From: Bursaphelenchus xylophilus | Lineage: Eukaryota > Nematoda > Chromadorea > Rhabditida > Aphelenchoididae | Direction: 5' to 3' | DNA: 64,000 bases | Assembly (NCBI GenBank): GCA_904066235.2 | Contig: CAJFCV020000004.1 | Coordinates: 9,982,001-10,046,000 of the forward strand | Shown: positions 29,731 to 43,390 of the stretch, one piece after another | Layout: the number at the start of each line of letters is the position of its first letter | Position numbering within the stretch: the stretch's first letter is position 1 | Notes under the pieces: model-generated | Told to the model about the DNA's origin: nothing | The model's input: the letters and a program-made list of their open reading frames with translations, nothing else | Database searches by the model: none | Translations under genes and position numbers: made by a program

Positions 29731-31884
29731 ATGAAAAGGAAGCCAGATATCAGCGTCATGTTCGTCCTTCTTCTCGTTGGATTAGTCTCAGCGGATTCAA
29801 AGTGAGTAAAAGAACTATCTTCAACATTGTTTTGATAAAACAAAACTTTACCAACTTCGTCATTTTCAGAGGTTTCTCCTTACTGCGGATGAGTCCCGAG
29901 CCTCGAATGTGCAAGGAATTTCTCTGTGATGACAAGTCCGTGACCACTGAGACCCTAAGCACTGTGCTGACGAACGGTGGAGAACAACAGCAATGCCGTG
30001 ACTGTAGAGACTGCACAGACTCTGGATACAGGTAAGAAGACTAGAAGAATCTTTGAAAACGATATCAAGCTCTTCCGTCGAGGGTCTTTCAGTTCGGCCG
30101 GTACAAAAACAAGCTAATAATAACCGCCTTTTCAGTGTTTGCATTCAACGACGAACCCCCGGTTGTCATTGTGGACACGCCGTCCCAAACGGATGCTCCG
30201 CTGCGACCCGAGGCCAAACCGATAATGCTGGGTTCGAACTGGTCCGCTTATGTTACATGAACGGTAAGCAAATCGACGAGTGAACAACCGTGTTCGCCTA
30301 GCTGTCAAGCTTATAATTTAACTATGAAATTGAGGCTAATTCCGCTCATTTCAGCCCTCCGAACTCCTCCCAAGCCAAGTGCAACGAACGAAAAGAAAGA
30401 TGTGATCGTGACAATCCAACCATTCTGGCTGGATAAATACTGGAAAGGGTTGAAACTGGACAACCTGACCCTGTTTTATGAGTTCGAAGTCAAGGTAAGT
30501 CGAGAATCATAGACTACTCTACAGTGGGGGACCTGATCCAGTGGCAAAAAACGTACAATTTTGCATCCATGAGGTATCAAAAAGTGTGGCAAAATACCTC
30601 CCTCTCCAAGTGAAAAACTTCGATTTCAAAAGCGCACCCGCTCTTTTTGTGAGGGAAAGGGCGCGCCTTTCAAAATGAAGTTTTTCCACTTGGAGGGGGA
30701 GGCATTTTGCCACATTTTTGATACTTCCAGGATGCAAAATGATACGTTTTTTTGCCACTGGATCAGGTCCTTCACTGTAGCGATTGTGATTGTAAACTAA
30801 AATAAACCTAATTCTATATTTTTCAGTCGCCCGAGAACTGTGACGGACGTGTGACAACGATCAACAAAGGCTCCAAAATCATCGGCTACCTTTGCACGCC
30901 ACATCTCCAAATCGATCTGGAAGAGGAGCCCGAGGCGGCGGACAGAGCCACCGAATACGACGAATCCAGCCTGGCACCGGAAATTCAATTCGAGCGTGCT
31001 GTTTTCGATGAGGCTACAGAAGTGCGATTCTACTACCGCGTCAACGCAAAGCGGGAAAGACAGCTGAACCTGCGGAATCAGTTGGTCGACCGACCGAGAC
31101 TCATCGAATCTGACCGACTCAATTTCGATCTGACCACCGATCCCGAAGACAACGCGGAGAGAAAATTGCCGGATAAGATTGTGAAGACAACAACTACGAC
31201 GACCACCACGACTACTCCAACGCCGACCACAACTGTCGCTGTGAACAAGGTGAAAATCCAGGACATTCCGGATCATTCTCAACCGAAAGCCAATAAAATC
31301 GAGGAAGTGCCAAAGATGGAGAGCAAGTCGGAAGAAAACAAGGTGAGTTCGACAATTTTCACAATATATTACAGTGACGGACCTGATCCAGTGCCAAAAA
31401 ACGTATCATTTTGCATCCGGGAAGCATCAAAAATGTGGTAAAATGCTTCCCTCTCCAAGTGGAAAAACTCAGATTTAAAAACTTCACTTGGAGACGGAAG
31501 CATTTTACCACATTTTCGACACATCCCGGATGCAAAATGGTACTTTTTTTCCACTGGATCAGCTCCCCCACTGTACATGACATGTTGACAGCACCCTAGA
31601 TTGTTCAATGCTTACAAATACCATTTGATTTTTAGCCCCAACCAACGCCAGCACCAGCCGCCGGTACACCATCCGACTTCCTAGAGGAGCACCTAAACAA
31701 TGGTGGCCAACTCAATCTGATCCTCTACGTTGGACTCGCAACTTTGATTGTATGCGTTCTAATCGTCCTACTGACCTGCTGCCTTCGACGGCATCGAATG
31801 GCCTACAAAAAGACGAATGGAGCAGCGAAAGCAACCAAACAGCACAATGGCTACGAATACAAACAGACAGCACAAGAGGCCTAG
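29731..31884 (+). CDS. Type I membrane protein with Cys-rich ectodomain and Thr-rich stalk
   Basis: Six exons, 29731-29801, 29870-30031, 30136-30263, 30355-30494, 30827-31342 and 31636-31884 (TAG), join in one frame of 421 residues. The first residues, MKRKPDISVMFVLLLVGLVS then AD, form a signal peptide; in-frame ATGs at 29698 and 29758 are alternative starts. Exons 2-3 encode many Cys, including a CRDCRDC cluster and CHCGH. A globular part follows (QPFWLDKYWKGLKLDNLTLF), then an acidic charged stretch. Residues about 288-303 are ten Thr and then PTPTTT, a likely O-glycosylated stalk. Residues about 366-389 are one membrane span (LILYVGLATLIVCVLIVLLT), then a short basic tail with NGYEYK. It should sit at the cell surface. 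I do not recognise the family. Introns 4 and 5 each contain a B element. AATAAA occurs at about 32212. Confidence 0.82.
30522..30777. mobile_element. Family B foldback element in intron 4
   Basis: CAGTGGGGGACCTGATCCAG to TGGATCAGGTCCTTCACTG with TA on both sides. Close to consensus; it ends 49 bases before the exon 5 acceptor. Confidence 0.9.
31372..31573. mobile_element. Family B foldback element in intron 5, centre deleted
   Basis: CAGTGACGGACCTGATCCAG to ACTGGATCAGCTCCCCCACTG. It lacks the usual GGGCGCGC centre, so the arms meet at AAAACTTCACTTGG. TA flanks both sides. Confidence 0.88.
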
Positions 31885-32211
31885 AGCTCGATTCCGGCTC
31901 GTATTACAATTTCCAAAATCAAAAACTTCAGTTGATCGATTTTCCGATTCCTCACCTTGCAATTATAACTTCTATCCTTCTCGTCGAAGGGCAGAACCTT
32001 CTCGTAGACAGTTCCTCCCAAACAAAGTCGATCGCACGATCGATTCAAGTGTCTTATCATGCCAAAATATTATCCTATTCTGTTTGTAATCTTGGAGTTC
32101 ACTTTGTAATCAATGCCTTTACCACTTATTCTTCGTTTGCAATCTATTATTGAAGACAGCGGGTGTAAATATTTCGAATATTCTCGTTTTCTGTATTGTT
32201 GTTTCTTTGGG

Positions 32212-32217
32212 TTAATA
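32212..32217 (+). terminator. AATAAA polyadenylation signal of the type I membrane protein gene
   Basis: Found in GGGTTAATAAATCATG, about 330 bases after the stop. Confidence 0.55.
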
Positions 32218-32405
32218 AATCATGTCTTGAAACTCCCGATTTTGCTTCAAATCCATCAAAACCCACCATAGATATCATTCACTAATGGGAAATATAGGTA
32301 GAACATCAAATCGATTATTATTTTTATATTTTATTTAACAAACAATTATACTTAGGTAGGAATAGACAACATAAAAATCATAAATAGCAGATATATAAAT
32401 TAAAT

Positions 32406-34270
<1,865 letters not shown>

Positions 34271-34889
34271 GTTGATCAAGTTGGGCCAAGTCTGGATGTG
34301 TTTCTTCTAGGCCGGACTAACACACAAGTCTACAAACAATTATACAATAACTAGTCCACGACAGCAAATCCCGAGCGAACAACAACGCAAACAAGTTCGG
34401 ACCGCTCCACGCTAATATCAGATACACAATAAAATGAGAAAAGTCCCAAGTGGGAGGGTTGTCTTGACTCTACCCCTGAACAACCACTTTATTCGTTCGT
34501 CAATTCAACGCCACAGCTAGTCGTCTTTCGTAGCTCGCCGATGCAAAATATCCAAACTCAGTGGTTTTGCGGCGAAGATCAGGGAAGCGCGCGCTTTTGA
34601 ATGGGGCTTCTTCACCTGTCCCGTCGGCGAGTCCCGCCGCGAAAACAAATCTTGCCCGAATACGGTAGGAATATTCTTTTCCTTCCAATTTTTGTTGAAA
34701 ATACTTTTTTCTTCGGAAGTAATGTAAAAGTTGAGGTTTTTGGAAGTTTTTTGACATCTTTGGTATTTTAGATGTCATCAATAGTTTCTCCGATGCTATT
34801 TTTTTATATTGTCGAGGTTTTTCATATTTTTAGTCTCATTTTACTTGGTTTTGAGGAAGTTTATTGTTGTTTCTGATTTCAGGGTAATA
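34271..34889. promoter_or_regulatory. Shared divergent promoter region, sec61 / rps-18
   Basis: The 619 bases between the two start codons hold no repeat family member, unlike most of the window. A TTTCAG acceptor at 34877-34882 lies eight bases before the rps-18 ATG. I could not identify individual transcription-factor sites. Confidence 0.5.
34877..34882 (+). promoter_or_regulatory. Splice acceptor before the rps-18 start
   Basis: CTGATTTCAG followed by GGTAATA and then ATG. Highly expressed nematode ribosomal genes are commonly trans-spliced at such sites; a 5' UTR intron is the alternative. Confidence 0.55.
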
Positions 34890-35601
34890 ATGGGCTCTTT
34901 GATATTGCCACAGAACTTCCAACACATTATTCGTGTTCTCAACACCAACATTGATGGTAACCGCAAGGTTCCATTCGCCCTGACCGCCATCAAGGGTGTT
35001 GGTCGTCGTTTCTCGACTCTCTGCTGCCGTAAGGCCGGTGTCAACCTCAACAAACGGGCTGGTGAGCTGTCCGAAGAGGAGTTGGAGAAGGTGACTACTG
35101 TTTTGTTGAACCCCACCCAATACAAGATCCCCAACTGGTTCCTGAACAGACAAAAGGACATCAAGGATGGTAAATACACCCAAGTGAGTTCATTTCCGTT
35201 TTGTTCTGTTGGTTTTTAGGTATCAACAGTGTTTGCTGGTAATGGCTGTTCTTATGTTATATTATACTTGATGTAATATACCTAAATTTTGCTCAAAATT
35301 TCCAAATGGATAGTTTATCCTCCATTTTTTCAATTTGAAGGGGCCTATTTTTGATTCCTGCTCTTTTTGGCAGCTTTTCCGCATCTGTATTTGATTTGAC
35401 ATCGGGTTTTGACCAATCTTCTTTCAGGTTATCTCCACTGCCCTCGAATCCAAGCTCCGTGACGATTTGGAACGCATGAAGAAGATCCGTCTTCACCGTG
35501 GTCTCCGTCACTACTGGGGTCTCCGTGTTCGCGGTCAGCACACCAAGACCACCGGCCGTAAGGGACGTACTGTCGGTGTGTCCAAGAAGAAGGGAGGATA
35601 A
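34890..35601 (+). CDS. rps-18: 40S ribosomal protein S18
   Basis: Two exons, 34890-35183 and 35428-35601 (TAA), give 155 residues, the size of eukaryotic uS13. It sits in the head of the small ribosomal subunit and contacts tRNA and the 60S subunit. Diagnostic segments include [39 protein letters not shown] and the C-terminal [20 protein letters not shown] then TGRKGRT. The residues after KGVGRR ([19 protein letters not shown]) differ more than usual from Caenorhabditis as I know it. The acceptor just before ATG indicates trans-splicing or a 5' UTR intron. AATAAA follows at 35691. Confidence 0.97.
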
Positions 35602-35690
35602 GTCGATCTGGCGCTGGCTTCAGGGTTTCCCCATCCTCAAGCCATTGTTTTATTGTTTTTTATATTGTTCATGTTAATGAGAATAACAAA

Positions 35691-35696
35691 AATAAA
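35691..35696 (+). terminator. AATAAA polyadenylation signal of rps-18
   Basis: 90 bases after the stop and 57 bases from the stop codon of the convergent acyltransferase gene. Confidence 0.65.
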
Positions 35697-35752
35697 CTTT
35701 TTGTTATATTATTCATGTTGAATATTTCACGAATGTTTTAGAAATTAATAAT

Positions 35753-38700
35753 TTATTCGTTCTTCGAATGTTTTGGTTTAGAATCCAGTTTCACATGTAA
35801 AAATGCACAAACGTGGGCAAAACAGTAGCCTAACAATAATAAATGCAAAAGAACAAAGCCTTCATTGTATGGATGGACGTCAAGTCTGATAAGTTTGTTG
35901 AATCCTTTGACTAAAACGTTCTTGAAGATGTTTAGACCGTTATCTTTATGATCCAGGAAGAAGAAGGCCCCAAAGATCCCAGGAATTACGTTGGTAATGC
36001 AACAAACAGCAGACAATCGGGCAAAGTGCGCTTCTCCAACCGCAAATCTTAACCTCCTGCCCAAGTTCGAGTTGTAAAATGCCAATCCGACCCTTTCGAT
36101 GACCAATTCAACGGCCGACAGTAGCACCCAATAGCCATAATTCGCATTCAGTCCATGCCAACATAACACAAATCCGAACACAACGACCATAGCCACAAAT
36201 CGTCGGACGATCAAGGTGATCGTGTCTCCAGTGCCCAGAAACGGGATGTAGAGTTGGTGTTTGAGGAATTGATAGAGCCCCCGATCAAAGTAGCGCCACA
36301 TTCGCGAGTACTTGGTCACTCGGGAGATGCAGATGGCCGATTCGGGAGGGGTGATTCCATCGATGTGGGCGAAGAGACGGGCAATTCCGAAGATGACCAC
36401 ATACTTTGTGTGGAAGTATTGGCCGGCCAGGTAAGCGATGGAGACCACTGAAAAATAATAGTAAAATCATCTAAGGGCTTTACAAAATTTAATTTAAAAA
36501 TGACAAAACGCTCCTCTAATCATCTCTCTTATACCGTTAAACATTCAAAAACAGTCTCAAAAAGCTCAAAAACAAAACTCTTTTATGTTCCAACCACTGC
36601 AGTCGTGTTTTATCAGCCCCCACGCACCGGATTGACTTGTAGTCCGAAGGGAGACGGCGGGATTTTTAATTGACAGATCTCAAACTAGAACGGCTCCTGT
36701 TCATTCCTTTCGTTGTGGTCGTTCCGCCGTCCGTCCTTCGCAAACTACACACAAACTTATGCGGGTGGCCCAAAAAGTCCGCTACCTGCATGTGATCTCG
36801 GTTGAAGGAAGAGAAGGTTCTTTATTTTTTTTCACCGAGCAATCAGTAGGGATTACGGTAAGGGGTTTCCCGCACAGTGCAAAAAAAGATTTTTTGGCGT
36901 TTGCACAGTGCGAAAAAAGTCAGGGTGCGAGCGACAGCCGAAAAAGCCTATTGCACGGTCCAAAAAGCAAAAAATTGCACAGTGCAAAGAAAAGTTTTGT
37001 TTTCGCACTGTGCATGTCGCCGATTTCAGTCCGACTTTTTCGAATATTTTTTTTTGGCTTGGAACCGCCCACCATCGCTTTGCGACGGCTAGTCGCAACT
37101 GTAAATTTCGTCCGCGACACGATCTGCCACTATTTTCCCGACAAACTGATGCATAGTTTCTAACAAAATAAGGAGGAAGGTAAAATACGTTGAATTTTTT
37201 CTCATCCGATGTAAAATTGTTTTGTCATCAAGTCCAGATCGCACAAAAACAAAAAAATCTCAAAATTTACCCTGATAATTATGCAATCCCGTCATTGTAG
37301 TGAACGGAGCATTGAAGAATGCGTTGAATCGAAGGAAATGAAGAGCCAATTCAACCACTCCGAACCACAAACCCAGTCGGAGAGCCAAAATTACCATCTC
37401 CTTCGGCTGGAAGGGCTTTTGATTGTGTCGTTGGTTCTTGAAGTCATCGAAAAGCACAATCAATGTGGAGCAAAATGGTGGATACAGGAGGTATTCGATG
37501 TAGAGGAGGACAAGATACGGGTTGATTGCGACCTCCTTGTTTCGACATAGGTAAATGTTGAAGTTGAGTATCTGAAATAAGGTAACACACGATTTAAAAG
37601 ATAGATGAAATGTCGCGAAATTATCGACACTTTTTCTCGCCCGCAATAGTTGCTTTTTCTCGAAAAGGAAGAAGAAAGATAAGAAAACGCCTTTTATCGG
37701 ATAGTGACATTTCGTTTTGAACGAATCACCAAAAAGGGGCGGGAAATTTTTTTCTTCTATTTTGGATTGACGCGTAACAAAACTTCGCTTGGAACTTACT
37801 TTTACCGCCGTGTAGACGTACATCTGATACTCTCGGTAATACACATCCGGCTGCATGGAATACGGTAGGTATTGAGGGCCCGAATTCAGCACAAAAAGAA
37901 TGCATCCAACCCATGCGATGAGTTCGAGGCGAAAGTAGGCAACCAATCCCGTTATAACCAGTGCCAATGCGGTGCAAATGAAGAAACATGACCAGGAATG
38001 GATCTGCACCATCATTGCTGTCCAGACGATCACCAGAAACAGCGATTCCTGCGTCCGACTTGGGATCTTCTGAGCCAAACGGAAACAAATGGCATGAATG
38101 ATGTAGGTCTTGAGAATGGTGAGGAAAGAGGCGCGAAACAAAAGCCATTCCGTGTCAGAATCGTCCACAATGAAGTCTGAGTGGTATCTGAAAAGGGAGT
38201 TTGTTACAATAGGATAACAAATTTCGTTGCTGAATAAAGTTGAGGTACTGTCGGAGTTGGACGATTGGGAAAACCGAAAAGTATTATTTTTCTTCGATGC
38301 AAGTGTCGAAGTTAGGACAATCAAGGGTGCTGATTTCGAAAATGACGTTCATTTTTTTGATCCTTACTTTTTTCCTTAAGCAGTACTATAAAGTAGTAAT
38401 TTTTTGAATTTTTTTCACAAATACTCGATTTGGGGGGTTTCGATGGTGCTGATTTCGAAAATCTTATTCGTTTTTTCTGATTTGAAAGCAGCACCATCGA
38501 AAACCCCCAAATCGAGTATTCGTGAAAAAAAATCAAAAAATTACTGCTTTACAGTACTACTTAAAGAAAAAAGTAACCATCAAAAAAATGAATGTCATTT
38601 TCGAAATCAGCACCCTCGATTATCCTAATTTCGACATTTGCATCGAAGAAAAATAATACTTTTCGGTTTCCTCAGTCGTCCCAGTTCCGTATACTATAAC

Positions 38701-38978
38701 TCATGCACAAAGAACTTACGGACTTTCCCGCAAAGCACTGTTAAACCACAAGCCAACCTGTGAGGATGCTGTGTAGGTCAACACAACAGCTATGAGCGAA
38801 TGCGCAATCCAGACGGCAAAATAAAAGTAAAGTTCTGGGCCCGAGATCGGATAATCATCATGATTTATCCGTTTAGTCGCCTAAAATCAAACAAAAAATC
38901 AGTGGGCAACAGTTCAAATTCCCCAGAAAACATCCACAACCATCTAGCAGATCAAAAACTTTGAAAAATCCTTACCAT
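35753..38978 (-). CDS. MBOAT acyltransferase, Hedgehog acyltransferase-like
   Basis: Five exons on the minus strand: 38976-38978 (the ATG alone), 38720-38880, 37800-38187, 37271-37571 and 35753-36447. They give 515 residues with about ten hydrophobic segments. MBOAT hallmarks are in the last exon: FGIARLFAHIDGITPPESA, CISRVTKYSRMWRYFDRGLY with the conserved Asp near 339, and CWHGLNANYGYW with the invariant catalytic His near 382. MWRYFDRGLY is typical of the HHAT/GUP1 branch, whose HHAT members N-palmitoylate secreted ligands in the endoplasmic reticulum. Nematodes have HHAT homologues although classical Hedgehog is absent; the substrate here is unknown. Intron 2 contains an F foldback, and intron 4 D and A fragments. 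An AATAAA overlaps the stop codon (35752-35757 on the plus strand as TTTATT). Confidence 0.9.
36871..37030. mobile_element. Family D fragment in acyltransferase intron 4
   Basis: GTGCGAGCGACAGCCG, GCACAGTGC palindromes and CGCACTGTGCATGTCGC are present. The GTCCGTTCGC-type terminus is degraded. Confidence 0.6.
37065..37151. mobile_element. Family A right-half fragment
   Basis: Ends CACTATTTTCCCGACAAACT then GATG; no left terminus. Confidence 0.6.
38259..38690. mobile_element. Family F foldback in acyltransferase intron 2
   Basis: Left GGACGATTGGGAAAACCGAA, right TTCGGTTTCCTCAGTCGTCC. Arms of about 215 bases with the GGTGCTGATTTCGAAAAT module. It is shorter than the bestrophin copy because each arm has fewer modules. 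Confidence 0.85.
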
Positions 38979-38999
38979 TTCGGGGGTTTTACCTCTTCA

Positions 39000-39644
39000 C
39001 TCAACTGTAATATAAGTTGAGGTCATGGAGCGGGCGGTGCGCGCTGCTGGCCTTCACTCCCCGCGCTTTCGGATCCAATACGGGGTCAGTGAAGGTTATT
39101 CGCGGCGATCTTCGTTTACATAACTCGTCCTGCAAGAGGATTTCACATCAAAACTTTAATGGCCTAATCGAAAATTTTTTTTCAGGGAGTGGTCGATTTA
39201 ATGGTCGAGTGGAGGGCGCAATGATAAGCAGGAAGCTTTGGAAGGGAGATTAGTCAGAAACGGAGCAAAATTCAAGGCAAGACGGCAGAAAATTTTTCGT
39301 CGTTTGGCCGGATTGTCTGCAAAAAATGGCACTTTTGGTTCTGTTGCGCATCATTTTGCAGGACGAGGCCGAAAAGGCTTGAATGTAAGAGCAAAGTGAT
39401 CACATAGATGTTGCCTACACTCCATGAAAGCCCAAAGTTTCGAAGAAACTTCAAGACAAAAAAAATTTTTTACATCACCCACGTGCTATTGGGCAATATT
39501 AGATGAGCACCTTTTTGCATGGATTGACGTTTTTTGAAACGAAACTTGGAGCAGTCACTGACGTCGTCATGGATCTGAGGAGTGCCTGGAGACACGCAGC
39601 GCCCTCTCTGACGAACTTTTTCATCTTCCCGCTAAATAGGCCAC
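39000..39644. other. Upstream region of the acyltransferase gene
   Basis: No repeat family or exon recognised. Short frames only. Presumed promoter of the minus-strand gene near 39000. Confidence 0.4.
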
Positions 39645-40322
39645 TATTGGCATTTTCATAAAGTTCATGGACGTTTTTTCGCTTTCGCACAGTGCATCTT
39701 GAACCTTTGTCGCCAACGCACTGTGCATTTTTGCCTGCGCGCACCGTGCAAACCTCAAAACAGCCGATTGCACTGTGCACATTTTTGAGCCAAATCGCAG
39801 CGGCGCAGTTGAGGAAAGCTTACGTCGCAGCAATATTCCAAATGCACAGTGCAAACCCCAAAAAAGGTGAGTGCACGGTGCAAAAAATCGGGGATTTTTG
39901 TGCACGGTGCGGACCGCGACAAATTTTCGTAAAGTGCATGGACATGTGTCGGGCCCCGCACCGTGCAAAAACCCCCATCATGCACAGTGCATTCACCTTT
40001 TTTTGCACTGTGCGGCGAAGTATCGCTGGACGTAAGCAAGTTTCAACCACGTCGCTGCGTCGGCGCCGGACTCGTCCCGTTCGAAAAGTCGCTGGAGTGA
40101 TTTTTGCGACACGCACTGTGCGAAAACAAAAGTGCACCTTGCACTGTGCAATTTTTTGCTTTTTGCACGGTGCAATAAGCTTTTTTCCGACTGTCGCTTT
40201 CTTTGCGATTTGCGCGGTGCAAAAAGGAAAAAAATGCAGTGTGCGATGAGCATGGGAAAAGATTCGCAATGCACTGTGCGAAAGCGAAAAAATGCCTATG
40301 CACTTTATGAAAAAATAGCAAA
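39645..40322. mobile_element. Family L element, long version, with D sequence inside
   Basis: The ends are inverted copies: left GTTTTTTCGCTTTCGCACAG, right CTGTGCGAAAGCGAAAAAAT, each with an outer TTTTCATAAAGT-like part. The interior contains many GCACNGTGC palindromes. A D unit lies at about 40081-40222 (AAAGTCGCTGGAGTGATTTT, GACTGTCGCTTTC). Confidence 0.75.
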
Positions 40323-40804
40323 AAAGCTCTGTTCTATTCACTCGTCCGAATCTTTGGATTTGCTTCTTTATTAAAAATTATCAATGAATAACAACGAATT
40401 CAACAAATCGACGATGTTGTGTCGGCGTCTCTTTTGGATGACATTTCGAGACAGAAGCAAATCACTTTTTTTGGTTTTCTTTTTTTTTCTGGATGGAGAA
40501 GACAGTGAGTAAAGGGAGAGATCGAGGAGGTGGCTCTACGAGGACGGGGCTGGGACGAGCAGTACAGCAAAAGCGACTACTGTCATCCCAAGAAAAATTG
40601 ATTCCCAATCCAACTCTACCAGTAAGAAGAGGCGACAACGACAGACCCGAGATATGATGTCACAAGAAGACTATACTAAATCGTTGTTCAGACAAAAGAA
40701 TGAGAGAGGGAGAGAGGAAGGGATGTGGTTTGCATCAGATCCTGAGATTTCGAGCATGGACTATGATCAAGACCTAGGGTGATTAAAAGTGCGGGGGCTC
40801 TCTA
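40323..40804. other. Gap between two elements, no gene seen
   Basis: TTTATT at about 40364 (AATAAA on the minus strand) is the first such hexamer downstream of the cgh-1 stop that I noticed. It would imply a 3' UTR of over 1.3 kb, which I do not claim. Confidence 0.35.
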
Positions 40805-41016
40805 CAGCGGCGGACCCGATCCAGCGGCAAAAAACGTACCATTTTGCATCCGGGAAACATCAAAAATGTGGCAAAATGCTTCCTTCTCCAAGTGAAAAAA
40901 CTCCGATTTCAAAAAACGGAGTTTTTTCACTTGGAGAGGGAAGCATTTTGCCACATTTTTGATACTTCCCGGAAGCAAAATGGTACGTTTTTTGCCACTG
41001 GATCAGGTCCCCACTG
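40805..41016. mobile_element. Family B foldback element, centre deleted
   Basis: CAGCGGCGGACCCGATCCAG to GGATCAGGTCCCCACTG, TA on both sides. Arms meet at CGATTTCAAAAAACGGAG. Confidence 0.88.
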
Positions 41017-41728
41017 TAGTACTCGATGCAGAAATTAATTACAGAGATCGGGGAGGAGGGGTTTCTTATCGTTTGAGGGCTCAAAAGAACCACTAATTCC
41101 GCCGTTCAAACAACTCGAAGTCCAACTACATTACAGAAGAGAAATGCGGAAACGAAGAAGATTGAGTCATGTTCAACATGAGGAGCACATCCGCCCCATG
41201 TCCCAACTGCTCCCACATGACTTGAACCGAAAAGAAATGGACTTTAAATTAAAAACCGAGGACCCGTTTTGGCTCTGGGAACCGTTTCGTGGACTAATTA
41301 CACAAAAAATAAATCATGGTTAAGATAATATCGTTGAGTGAAGTGAAGAAAAAAAATTAAGATAATCGGGGGCCTAGCACGGTAAAATTGACGAATAGAT
41401 AGTGTTTTAATGGGTCTTGCACCGAATATGCGCCATATCCGATGAAGAATTGCGAGGTGAATTTGGTTCGTATCCAAGACAGTCAAGGTTCTTTAACCTT
41501 ATAACAAGACAGACCAACTGTTGAACGTCGGAGGGGGAGACACTTTATCAAACGAACAAACACTGAATTTACAGTTCAATTATGGTAACGGTTCTAGTAA
41601 ATCTACGGCTAAAGTCAACAGTTGGAGACAATAAATTACATCAAAATAGGTGAGAATTGTAAAACAAACAATATGCATTCGTCCGAACAGTGTTTGTGTG
41701 TGCGCTCATGCTAGGCGGGGACATATGT
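41017..41728. other. Region downstream of cgh-1
   Basis: Probably contains the 3' UTR of cgh-1 on the minus strand. No repeat family or open frame of note. Confidence 0.4.
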
Positions 41729-43390
41729 TCACATGTCATCAACAAATTGGAACTCGGCCACATACAGTTTGGGGTCCACTTCCTTGGGGATGGGCTCAAT
41801 TTTGGTCTTGAGTTCCTTTTCGATCTTGCGGAGGTTGTGGCGATCGTCGTACGTGACCAGGTTGATGGCAATACCAAGATGTCCGAAACGGCCCGAACTA
41901 AATTTCAATCCACTAATAATTTGAAGCCGACTTACCGCCCAATTCTGTGAAGGTACGTCTCCGAGTTTCTTGGGAAGTCAAAGTTGATTACAACATTGAC
42001 TGCCTGAATGTCGATACCACGAGTCAAGAGGTCCGAGCAGACCAAGTTGCGGCAGTGGCCTTGGCGGAAGTCGTGGAAGACGCGGTTTCGATGTTGTTGG
42101 GCCATTCGCGAGTGAATGTAGAAGCAAGAGTAGCCGAGCTCGGTGATTTTCTTCGCCAGAAGCTCGACACGTTGTGTGGAGTTGCAGAAGATGATAGATT
42201 GGTTGATTTGGAGCTTGCGGAACAGGGTGTTCAAACAGTGAACCTAAAAACAGAAAAAAAATTATACTCAATACCAGGTATCAAGAATAATATAAAAAAT
42301 CGCTTACCTTTTGTTTCTCCTGTACGAATGCGTAGAACTGGGTGACACCCAGCAAAGTGAGCTCCTCCATGAGGTTCACTTCATACGGTTTCTTCATGTG
42401 CTTGTTCATGAAGGTGGCCACGGTGCGCGGGAAGGTGGCCGAGTACAGCATAATTTGTCGGTCAGCGGGCAGGTGAGCGACGAGACGGTCAAGCATGGAC
42501 TGGAAGTCCTGGGAGAGGAGTTTATCAGCTTCATCGAGGATCAGCATCTTGCAGTTCTCCATCTTCGCCACACCCTTGTCCATCAAATCGAGGATACGGC
42601 CGGGAGTGGCAATAATCAAGTGCACAACACCGTTTAATCGCATCAGATCATCACGAAGGTCGGTTCCACCGGTCGTTACCATCACCTAAAAGATGAACTC
42701 AGGTTATGAAGAAGCCATAAAATACTTCTGGTCTAGTATAAAAATTTTTTCGTCTAGTATAACATTCAACAAGGGCATAAGGAAAGCTTACCTTCAAACT
42801 CAAATGTTTGCTCAGCTCAACGCAGATTTGTGAGGTTTGTAGAGCTAATTCACGGGTCGGGACAATGATCAGGCCTTGGATTGCGTTAATGGAACTGTCA
42901 ATCTTCTCAATGCAGGGAATACAATAAGCACCGGTTTTCCCCGTTCCGTTCTTAGCGCGAGCAAGAATGTCCTGGCCTGAAAATGGAACAATAAGCCTTG
43001 TTCTTCAAGTTATGACAGTCAACGAATTCAATTCGTCTTTCTGCGGACAACTTTTAAAGATTTGAGGATGACGAACGGTCTAAAACAATGTCCGAAAAAT
43101 CACTCATCCTTCAATGCCACAATACTCCTAAAATGAAGAAAAAAACAATCCGAAAGGTACCTACCAGACAACGCGTAGGCAATGGAGGCTTCCTGAATGG
43201 GCGAGGGACGCTCCCATCCCTTCTCAAAGATCCCCTTCAACAAGTTGCGCGACAGCCCGAATTGTTCGAACTCGATACCCTTGGTCTCCGTCACATCAGC
43301 GGTGCGAAAGCGACGGTCCCGTTCGGGCAATACCAGCGAGGACTTCCAACTCTCGCCGTCGACGGCGGCCTTCAAATCGTTGTCGGACAT
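41729..43390 (-). CDS. cgh-1: DDX6-family DEAD-box RNA helicase (CGH-1/Dhh1)
   Basis: Five exons on the minus strand: 43165-43390, 42792-42976, 42308-42685, 41936-42243 and 41729-41897 (TGA). They give 421 residues. It is the P-body and germ-granule helicase that represses translation and promotes decapping. Motifs in order: [20 protein letters not shown] with the Q motif SPIQEASI; motif I AKNGTGKT near residues 83-90; [12 protein letters not shown] at 188-191; SAT at 219-221; and HRIGRSGRFGH. The C-terminus [10 protein letters not shown] is typical of the family. The start is set by ATG at 43390, 9 bases after an acceptor-like TTTTCGTAG, so trans-splicing or a 5' UTR intron is likely. It lies upstream of nothing obvious and is not in an operon. 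Confidence 0.96.
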
